This document shows, in pieces, positions 1-5,485 of a DNA stretch of 6,399 nt. Source of the stretch: CAZIRO01 sp964541595 (GTDB lineage: Bacteria > Acidobacteriota > HRBIN11); assembly GCA_964541595.1 (NCBI GenBank), contig CAZIRO010000155.1, forward strand, positions 1 to 6,399, read 5' to 3'. Under the pieces are notes generated by a model that saw nothing but the letters and a program-made list of their open reading frames with translations, searched no databases and had not been told where the DNA came from. The first letter of the stretch is position 1. Every line of letters begins with the position of its first letter. Made by a program: the position numbers and the translations under genes.

Positions 1-70
1 GGATAGCGCATGACCGCATGGGGACCCACGGTGTCCCATGGCCTGTCCTGATTTCGGCATTTCCGGGATG
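1..70 (-). other. Segment downstream of fliJ; possible start of next gene, unresolved
   Basis: No gene can be assigned here with confidence. On the minus strand, downstream of the fliJ stop, several ATG codons open frames that run off the window. One at 37-39 is preceded by AGGA with a 6-base spacer and reads MGHRGSPCGHALS to the edge. An in-frame upstream ATG lies at 58-60. ATGs in the other two frames lie at 17-19 (MRSCAI...) and 9-11. None of these short peptides is recognisable. Given the operon spacing, a further co-directional gene probably starts here, but which ATG is used cannot be decided from the visible bases. Confidence 0.25.
17..40. repeat. Imperfect inverted repeat (hairpin) after fliJ
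   Basis: The left arm is catggggac (17-25), the spacer ccacggt (26-32) and the right arm gtcccatg (33-40). The arms pair over 8 base pairs with one bulged G. No T-run follows on either strand, so it does not look like an intrinsic terminator. On the minus strand the hairpin includes the candidate start codon at 37-39 and the one at 17-19, so it could affect initiation of the next gene. Its function is unknown and it may be coincidental. Confidence 0.35.
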
Positions 71-571
71 CTATTCCTCTTCCATACGTTCGCGTACGTA
101 TCGGGCCGATGCGATTTCCTCCGCCAGCTGTTGTTCCTTTTTGAGCATTTCCCGTTTCCAGGTGGCCAGCCATTTCGCGTGATGTTTTTCGATGACCCTG
201 AGCGCCCGATCGGCTTCAATCAGTGCCGATTGCGCATGTGCCACCTGTGTCTCAGCCTCTGCAACACGCTGTTGCTGTTGTTCCATTGCACGCAGGTGGG
301 ATTGCATCCGTTCACGCAGGCACCGGATCGCCATCTTACGTTGTTCGATCATCATGGGGGAAATCATGCCCTGGTCGTCCGGATCGTACATATGTGCCTG
401 CTGTTCCCGCAGTTCGTCTTCCATCTGGCGGTAAACGGTTTCCATTTCCCGCAACCGTTGCCGTTCTTCCTCGACCCGTTGCAGTGCATCGGCGAGTCGT
501 TTTTGTGCACGTTCCAGTTCACGTTGCCGCTGTTCCAGGACCGTCTGCAACGGATATTTCGGGGGTTTCAC
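71..571 (-). CDS. fliJ: FliJ-like flagellar export coiled-coil protein
   Basis: The predicted product has 166 residues, almost entirely charged helix and rich in Gln, Glu and Arg. Two long coiled-coil arms (about 8-60 and 75-165) are separated by a short loop at about 62-72 (YDPDDQG), giving the antiparallel hairpin of FliJ. The N-terminus (KYPLQTVLEQRQRELERAQ) matches the usual FliJ opening, and the C-terminal EKHHAKWLATWKRE...KKEQQLAEEIASARY region resembles the conserved FliJ end. In known systems FliJ is a soluble stalk of the flagellar type III export ATPase complex (FliH/FliI, FlhA). The start is GTG at 569-571, chosen because GGAG lies 8 bases upstream; the stop is TAG. It lies 31 bases after the cheW-like gene. 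FliJ and the related injectisome stalks (YscO) diverge strongly, and generic coiled coils can mimic them, but the CheW-like neighbour favours the flagellar reading. Confidence 0.75.
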   Translation of the reverse strand: MKPPKYPLQTVLEQRQRELERAQKRLADALQRVEEERQRLREMETVYRQMEDELREQQAHMYDPDDQGMISPMMIEQRKMAIRCLRERMQSHLRAMEQQQQRVAEAETQVAHAQSALIEADRALRVIEKHHAKWLATWKREMLKKEQQLAEEIASARYVRERMEEE

Positions 572-579
572 GGGTTCGG

Positions 580-583
580 CTCC
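580..583 (-). promoter_or_regulatory. Ribosome binding site of fliJ
   Basis: GGAG on the minus strand, 8 bases before the GTG at 569-571. It supports this non-ATG start, which also gives the N-terminus expected for FliJ. Confidence 0.6.
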
Positions 584-592
584 GTTCCGTAC

Positions 593-628
593 AAAAAAGG
601 GCTCATGTTTGCCAGAGCGGCTGCAAAC
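593..628 (-). terminator. Weak hairpin plus T-run at the cheW-like/fliJ junction
   Basis: On the minus strand, at the 3' end of the cheW-like gene, GTTTGCAG (628-621) can pair with CTGGCAAAC (615-607). This makes an 8-bp stem with one bulge and a 5-base loop. A run of six T (598-593) follows, but only after eight unpaired bases, whereas a normal intrinsic terminator has the T-run directly after the stem. At best it is a leaky attenuator that reduces fliJ transcription relative to upstream genes; it may also be chance. Confidence 0.2.
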
Positions 629-1025
629 GCTGCACTAAAATATACTTCATATCGACGAAGTGGAACACACCGAGCGTCGTATGCAGGAGAAACGGACGTT
701 CGGGCGACTGTGTCTGGCGCACGACTTTACGGATCTCGTTGCGTCCGAACGAACCGGTCACCCCGGCCACGGGAAACGCGACCATACGGTCGCCCTCCAC
801 GTAGACGATCACGACTTCCGCACGGGATACGCCCGTATCGTGCAGGAGTTGCCGTAAATGAATGACCGGTACGATCCATTCCCGGATACGACAGATACCC
901 AGCAGTTCCGGTACGGCCCATGGCATCGGATGGATGGGGACGCCGGCTTCGATGCGATAGATCCGGGTCAGGTCAATGGCGTAGTATCGGTTGGATGCCG
1001 GAAACGTAAACCCCATCAATCGCAT
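603..1025 (-). CDS. Single-domain CheW-like chemotaxis adaptor (divergent)
   Basis: The product is 140 residues covering one CheW-like domain and nothing else. The first strands read MGFTFPASNRYYAIDLTRIYRIE (split: MGFTFPASN, then RYYAIDL at 13-19), the usual CheW opening. The core IVPVIHLR at 51-58 corresponds to the family's VxPVxDLR, and VVIVYVEGD at 71-79 is the following strand pair. CheW links the kinase CheA to chemoreceptors at the inner membrane. The family's NLRG signature appears here as RIRE (46-49), which keeps the Arg but loses Asn and Gly, and the Asp of DLR is His56. Partners may therefore differ from a standard array. ATG at 1023-1025 was chosen because a weak GGA precedes it by 6 bases. 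A TTG at 1041-1043, overlapping the upstream stop as TTGA, would add six residues but has no binding site; ATG at 1014-1016 is also possible. No CheA or receptor gene is visible here. Confidence 0.8.
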   Translation of the reverse strand: MRLMGFTFPASNRYYAIDLTRIYRIEAGVPIHPMPWAVPELLGICRIREWIVPVIHLRQLLHDTGVSRAEVVIVYVEGDRMVAFPVAGVTGSFGRNEIRKVVRQTQSPERPFLLHTTLGVFHFVDMKYILVQRLQPLWQT

Positions 1026-1039
1026 AATAATTCCGCAGG

Positions 1040-2221
1040 TCAACGGTTTGGGGACGGCATCAGTGCATGCATACGGGGCAGGACCCGCAGCCAGTCCAGC
1101 GGATTTTCTGCACGGGCATAGCGACGGATCTCGAAATACACCACCGGACCCTGCAGGGATGCCGTCTGTCCAGAGATGGCGATGATCGCGCCTTTTGCAA
1201 CGATCTGTCCGACGCGCACCCGGATTTCGCGATTGTGGGCGTACAGCGTATAGACCTCATGTCCGTGGTCCAGGATCACGAGTTTTCCGTATCCCGTATA
1301 CCATCCGGCGAACCGCACCTTGCCATCGAATACCGCGCGGACCGGTGTGCCTTCCGGCACGGCGATGGAAATACCACGACTCAGGATGTACGTACCCGTT
1401 TGCGGCAGTCGAATCCTTCCGAACGGGCGGATCACTTTACCGATAACCGGCCAGTTGAGCAACCCCTTGAACTTGCGGATATCCAGAATCGGTGAGAAAT
1501 CGGACTCCCGCATGAGGGATCGGATCCGCTGGGACGCCAGATTGAGTTCGTCCAGTGCCCGCTGGTACATGCGGCCGCGGCGTCGCAATTCTGCGAGATA
1601 TACCTCCCGGCGACGACGCACCGCGCGCAGGCGACGTTGCTGTGCCTGGTAGGTGCGCATCTGCTGCTGATAGGCCGCCTGCAGTTGCTGTAACTGCCGA
1701 TGCTGCCGCTGCAACTGCCGGAGTGTGGTCATGTATCGGCGCAGGATCATCTGATCCATCCGTGCCATGATGCCCGCATAGGACGACGCCTGTAGAAATC
1801 GCCGCGCATTGTGCAGACTGAGCAGGAGTTTCAGTACGTATGCGCGTCCCATACGGTACAGGGTCACAATCCGATGCGCGATCAGCCGGCGGTACAGTTG
1901 CCGTTGATGCTCTAACTGTTGGGTTGCTGCGGTCAGCCGCTGCAGTTGCTGTTCGATCTCGTTCAGGTTCAATCGCGTCATCTCGATCTGTTTCATCAGG
2001 AGCGTTTCCTGGATACGCAACCGTTCGATGTCCGTCATGACGGCTTCCTGCAGTTGCTGGATCGACCGATACTCGTGTTGCAACTGCTGGATCTCCTGTT
2101 GCAACCGCTCGCGCAGCGTCCGGGTTTCGGACGACGGGATATCCGACTGTCCCGTACAGATGCCCAGCAACCAGCCGATCACGCCGATACTCACGACGCC
2201 GATCCGCACTGCGGATCTCAT
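1040..2221 (-). CDS. envC: EnvC-like murein hydrolase activator with degenerate LytM (M23) domain
   Basis: The product has 393 residues. Residues 1-25 form a signal peptide (MRSAVR, hydrophobic stretch to about 19, LGICTGQ), so it is exported; LGIC is not a proper lipobox. Gln-rich coiled coil spans about 32-115 and 150-235, followed by the linker KGLLNWPVIGKVIRPFG and a LytM fold at about 265-380. The ligands of active M23 peptidases are missing: the HxGxD site reads SRGIS (281-285) and the HxH site reads VVY (360-362); only LYAH (His329) remains. The ending PVVYFEIRR...NPLDWL closely resembles EnvC of E. coli, which does not cut peptidoglycan but activates periplasmic amidases at the septum under FtsEX control. 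That role is inferred here. The start ATG at 2219-2221 overlaps the upstream stop as ATGA. A longer open frame upstream is rejected because it lies over the CNB gene and would bury the signal peptide. Confidence 0.88.
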   Translation of the reverse strand: MRSAVRIGVVSIGVIGWLLGICTGQSDIPSSETRTLRERLQQEIQQLQHEYRSIQQLQEAVMTDIERLRIQETLLMKQIEMTRLNLNEIEQQLQRLTAATQQLEHQRQLYRRLIAHRIVTLYRMGRAYVLKLLLSLHNARRFLQASSYAGIMARMDQMILRRYMTTLRQLQRQHRQLQQLQAAYQQQMRTYQAQQRRLRAVRRRREVYLAELRRRGRMYQRALDELNLASQRIRSLMRESDFSPILDIRKFKGLLNWPVIGKVIRPFGRIRLPQTGTYILSRGISIAVPEGTPVRAVFDGKVRFAGWYTGYGKLVILDHGHEVYTLYAHNREIRVRVGQIVAKGAIIAISGQTASLQGPVVYFEIRRYARAENPLDWLRVLPRMHALMPSPNR

Positions 2222-2739
2222 GACTCTTCTCGTGTGCCCAGGGATGCCAGGGCAAGCATACGCATGGACCGCAGCATGAGTTCCCGCGCCAGGAGCAGTT
2301 GCTGATCGGTGGATCGGATGCGCATGGCCAGGAGTTCGGCAAGGGCCCAGAGAAACCGACGTTCGATCTCGGGATGTTGACGTAAGAATGCGCTGAACGC
2401 GTCCCGTGGCAGGAACAGCACGGTCACCGGCGTTTCGGCCTGTACCTGTGCCACTGTGGGCTGGCGATCGATAAACGAGAGTTCTCCGAATACCGTGGGC
2501 GCCTGCAGACGGGCAATGACGTCCGGCGAGGGTCGCTGTTCGTTCGGGATACACACGCGGCAGACGCCTTCCAGGAGGATGTACAGTCCGTGACCGGGTT
2601 CCTCGATATCGAGGACGATATGGTCCGGTGCGAACTGGAGAATCTGTCCGAGCCGCACAACCGTCATGCGTTCCGTTTCGGACCAGTTCGCAAACAGGAA
2701 CGTGTTCTTGAGAATGTCAACCCACCGTTGTTGCGACAT
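2218..2739 (-). CDS. Stand-alone cyclic-nucleotide-binding (Crp/CNB-type) domain protein
   Basis: The product has 173 residues. An N-terminal helix (WVDILKNTFLFANWSETE) leads into a CNB beta-barrel at about 12-115, with the usual GLYILLEGVCRV segment (51-62) and the phosphate-binding cassette FGELSFIDRQPTVAQV (84-99). The C-terminal helices run to residue 173. There is no helix-turn-helix domain, so unlike CRP/FNR it should not bind DNA itself. In typical cassettes the residue after Pro is an Arg that holds the cyclic phosphate; here it is Thr95, so cAMP/cGMP binding may be weak, altered or absent. The protein looks cytoplasmic. The start ATG at 2737-2739 has GGAG 7 bases upstream. It overlaps the mtaB end by 23 bases and the envC start by 4, implying coupled translation. 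A regulatory role for the neighbouring envelope and chemotaxis proteins is inference. Confidence 0.88.
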   Translation of the reverse strand: MSQQRWVDILKNTFLFANWSETERMTVVRLGQILQFAPDHIVLDIEEPGHGLYILLEGVCRVCIPNEQRPSPDVIARLQAPTVFGELSFIDRQPTVAQVQAETPVTVLFLPRDAFSAFLRQHPEIERRFLWALAELLAMRIRSTDQQLLLARELMLRSMRMLALASLGTREES

Positions 2740-4072
2740 GGGTGGTCTCCAGTGTCCGGATCGTGGCGATATGCCATCGGCCGTGGGTGTACCCGGAGAA
2801 ACACACTTCGATCCACTGGTTTTCCGACCACCGGCCCGCTGCATCCGGGAGTTCGAACTCGATGTAGTTTCCTGTGATCGCCCGCAGTCGGCCGTCCCGC
2901 ATGCGATGCAGCGTCAGGGCGCGTAACGGCCGGCCGATCTGTTGTCGATAAAAGTGTTCGCGTTTCTGATGTGAAAGCGCGCGAAGGCGCGCGGACCGTT
3001 CGTGGATCACCCGGGGGTCCAGCGGTCGCCAGGCACGGGCGGCGGGGGTGCCGGGACGGGGTGAGAACGGAAATACGTGGACATAAGCAAATGGACGATC
3101 CTGGATGTACCGAAACGTGGCCCGGAAGTCGTCTTCGGTTTCCGTCGGGAATCCGACGATGATGTCCGTGCCGATACAGATGTGTGATCCCTGATCGGCA
3201 ATATAACGGATGATCCGATCGAAATCGTGCAGTGAATATGGACGGCGCATGTCCCGCAACACCCTGTCTGAACCGCTCTGCAGGGGCAGATGGAAGTGGG
3301 GCGCAAACCGCGGAGAATGGCACACGAGTTCAAAGAGCCGCTCGTCCAGATCGTATGCTCCCAGAGAACTCAACCGGAACTGTACGGGCGCTTCGATACG
3401 ATCCAGCCGTGTGCAGAGTTCGTACAGACCGTGAGCCATACCCAGATCACGGCCGTAACTGCTCAGGTTGACGCCGGTCAGAATGATCTCCCGCACTCCC
3501 CGGTCGATCAATGTTTACACACGTTGCAGCACGATCTCCGGGGGCAGACTGCGACCGGGACCCCGCACATGCGGAATAATACAGAACGTGCAGAACACGT
3601 CGCACCCGTCGTGGATCTTCAGGTACACCCGCGTGCGGCGACCGCTGATGCGCGGCGGACCGAATGCGTCCATCCAGTCCGGAACGTCAGGGGTGCTCTG
3701 CGTGTCCCCGGTCAGAAATGTCCGGATTTTCCAGAGCCGATGCGGTGTGCGATGACCCAGGACGAGATCGGCCCCGGCCGCACGGAGCTCTTCCGGAGCA
3801 CGTTCCGCGTAACATCCGGTCACGATAACGGCACAGGCGGTGTTGTGGCGTTTTACGCGTCGGACGAGTTTCCGCGCCTCCCGATCGCTCTGATGCGTCA
3901 CCGTACACGTTTGCACCAGGACGACGTCCGCACGCAGGGGATCATCCACGGGTTGCAGCCGCAGGTGGTCCGCGAGAAACCCCCCGATCGCCTGGGCTTC
4001 GTACTGACTGACCTTACATCCCATCGCCACGATCGCGAACGTTCGGGGTCGGACACGTACGGGCTCACGCAT
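2717..4072 (-). pseudogene. mtaB: tRNA (t6A37) methylthiotransferase MtaB, interrupted by one in-frame TAA
   Basis: Read through, this is a 451-codon radical SAM methylthiotransferase that converts t6A37 of tRNA to ms2t6A. The N-terminal UPF0004 domain has its three cluster cysteines (19 in AMGCKVSQYE, 56 in QTCTVT, 87 in TGCYAE); GCKVxQYE distinguishes MtaB from MiaB and RimO. The radical SAM motif CDVFCTFC (157-164) follows, then the barrel (ILTGVNLSSYG, LPLQSGSD, GTDIIVGFPTET) and a TRAM-like end (GNYIEFELP). Codon 186 is TAA (3515-3517), flanked in frame by ...VLQRV and TLIDRGVREI, with no gap or frameshift. Gene finders would split it into 3515-4072 and 2717-3511 (TTG restart, no ribosome binding site). 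Neither half should be active alone: the first has the cysteines, the second most of the barrel. A sequencing error is an equally good explanation. The start ATG at 4070-4072 overlaps purD by 8 bases, with AGG 6 bases upstream. Confidence 0.88.
2747..2750 (-). promoter_or_regulatory. Ribosome binding site of the CNB-domain gene
   Basis: GGAG on the minus strand, 7 bases before the ATG at 2737-2739 and lying within the last codons of mtaB. It decides this start against a longer in-frame extension to 2844 that has no CNB homology. Confidence 0.65.
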
Positions 4073-5402
4073 CGGTCGCCTGACCTCGCTGAGCAGCGAT
4101 TTTTTCCAGAAGTTCAATCGCGCGGAGGCCGATATCCGTCCGATAGAACATGCCTGCAAAATGGATCTTTTCGATTGCACGGTATGCGCGGTCGCGCGCT
4201 TCGCGCAGTGTGGTTCCCATGGCCACGACGTTCAGGACACGTCCGCCGGCGGTCCACCATTTTTCAACGGTATGGTCGTTTTCCGTATGCACTTCCCGAC
4301 GGACACCCGCACAGAAGACGGTCACATGTGGTTCCGCTTCGGCATCGTCGATACCGGTAATTTCTTTTCCCTTTTCATAACTTCCCGGGTATCCTCTGGA
4401 TGCCAGCACGACACACAGACAGGCCTCTCGCCGCCAGCGCACCTCGACACGGTGCAGTTCCCTGCGTACGGCGGCTTCCAGCACTTCCGCCAGGTCTGCA
4501 TCCATCCGGGGCAACACGACCTGCGTTTCCGGATCCCCGAATCGACAGTTGAACTCCAGCACTTTGGGACCCGTTTTGGTGAGCATCAGGCCCGCATACA
4601 GTACCCCATGGAACGTACGGCCTTCTTCGTCCATCCCCTGGATGGTCGGTTTAATGATCTCCTGCATGATCCGTTGATGCAACTCTGCAGTCATCAATAC
4701 AGAAGGCGAATACGCGCCCATTCCGCCGGTATTGGGTCCCTCATCGTGGTCGTACGCGCGTTTGTAGTCCTGACTCGTGGCCAGCGGCAGGACGTGCAGA
4801 CCGTCCGAGATCACCTGAAACGACAATTCGATCCCCGGCAGGAACTCTTCGACGACGAGGATTTTCCCCGCCTCACCGAGGATCTTTTCCTCCATCAGGG
4901 CCTCGCCCACGCGTTGTGCCTGGTCCCACGTCTGGACGATGAACGTGCCTTTCCCCCCGGCCAGGCCATCGGCCTTGATGACGCAGGGCAATCCGAACCG
5001 GCGGACTGCGGGTTCCAGTTCACTCATCTGCGTGACGATCGCGAAACGGGCGGTCGGGATCCCGTGTCGCGCCATGAACTCCTTTGCGAAGGCTTTGGAA
5101 GCCTCAATCTGGGCGGCGAGACGGGTCGGACCGAACGCGGGTACGCCGAGTTGCGTCAATTCATCGACGATCCCCAGCGCCAGGGGAAGTTCCGGCCCGA
5201 TGACCACGATATCGATATTCAACCGATGGGCCATTTCGGCCAGGGGAACAATTTCCGTTACGGCGAGTTCGAGGTTCTGACCGATACGGGCCGTTCCCCC
5301 GTTGCCGGGTGCGATGAAGATCTTGCGCACGTTATCCGATTGGGCCAGTTTCCAGGCCAGCGCATGTTCCCGTCCACCGCTGCCCACCACCATTACACGC
5401 AT
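4065..5402 (-). CDS. purD: Phosphoribosylamine--glycine ligase (GAR synthetase)
   Basis: The complete 445-residue protein, a normal length for PurD, joins phosphoribosylamine and glycine using ATP in step two of purine synthesis, in the cytoplasm. The N-terminal domain opens MRVMVVGSGGREHALAWKL, followed by APGNGG (31-36) and GPELPLALG (69-77). The ATP-grasp part shows FGPTRLAAQIEASKAFAKEF (from 90), VIKADGLAGGKG (141-152), DHDEGPNTGGMGAYSP (218-233) and LEFNCRFGDPETQ (282-294), which carries metal and ATP ligands. The C-terminal domain has SRGYPGSYEKGKEI and FAGMFY. All key motifs are intact, so it should be functional. The start ATG at 5400-5402 is chosen because AAAGGAG lies 7 bases upstream; a GTG 18 bases further out falls beside that site. 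The last 8 bases overlap mtaB. No other purine gene is in view. Confidence 0.98.
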   Translation of the reverse strand: MRVMVVGSGGREHALAWKLAQSDNVRKIFIAPGNGGTARIGQNLELAVTEIVPLAEMAHRLNIDIVVIGPELPLALGIVDELTQLGVPAFGPTRLAAQIEASKAFAKEFMARHGIPTARFAIVTQMSELEPAVRRFGLPCVIKADGLAGGKGTFIVQTWDQAQRVGEALMEEKILGEAGKILVVEEFLPGIELSFQVISDGLHVLPLATSQDYKRAYDHDEGPNTGGMGAYSPSVLMTAELHQRIMQEIIKPTIQGMDEEGRTFHGVLYAGLMLTKTGPKVLEFNCRFGDPETQVVLPRMDADLAEVLEAAVRRELHRVEVRWRREACLCVVLASRGYPGSYEKGKEITGIDDAEAEPHVTVFCAGVRREVHTENDHTVEKWWTAGGRVLNVVAMGTTLREARDRAYRAIEKIHFAGMFYRTDIGLRAIELLEKIAAQRGQATDA

Positions 5403-5485
5403 GGGAGCACTCCTTTGCACAGGCGTTCGGTCATGGTTCCGTTATGAATCGGTTCAGGTGTGCACGACGCGGCCGTGCGCCGTTT
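5403..5485 (-). promoter_or_regulatory. Leader region of purD, including its ribosome binding site
   Basis: This 83-base gap is the only sizeable intergenic space in the window. A strong AAAGGAG (5410-5416) sits 7 bases before the purD ATG. A 5-bp stem (GCACG/CGTGC, 5462-5478) lacks a following T-run, so it is not a convincing terminator for the upstream gene. I see no good -35/-10 pair and no purine-riboswitch-like fold. Whether purD has its own promoter cannot be told from the sequence. Confidence 0.5.

Noticed and set aside
38..865. 275-codon plus-strand frame over fliJ and the cheW-like gene
   Set aside because: It is antisense to two genes with family-specific features; the Phe/Leu/Cys-rich translation is the mirror of Gln/Glu-rich coiled-coil codons.
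1682..2304. Recurring 9-mer CAGTTGCTG (1682, 1943, 2051, 2296)
   Set aside because: All copies are explained by Gln-Gln-Leu codons in coiled-coil or helical parts of envC and the CNB gene; spacing is irregular, so it is neither a CRISPR nor a regulatory repeat.
1437..2342. 301-codon minus-strand frame overlapping envC
   Set aside because: A Pro/Arg/Ala-rich shadow frame inside the EnvC-like gene with no recognisable features.
2222..2554. 111-codon N-terminal extension of the EnvC-like frame
   Set aside because: The extension lies over the CNB gene in another frame, is composed of shadow-like residues, and would place the signal peptide inside the protein; the ATGA overlap gives a natural start.
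3290..4360. 356-codon open frame on the plus strand, antisense to mtaB and the end of purD
   Set aside because: Low-complexity His/Arg/Pro-rich translation with no domain, covering a clear radical SAM gene on the other strand.
4161..5447. 428-codon open frame on the plus strand, antisense to purD
   Set aside because: It mirrors the whole of purD, whose motifs are unmistakable. The translation shows no recognisable domain; it is open because codon use in purD rarely creates antisense stops.
5462..5478. Short stem-loop GCACG/CGTGC after the dehydrogenase gene, as a terminator
   Set aside because: Only five base pairs and no T-run follows on the minus strand.
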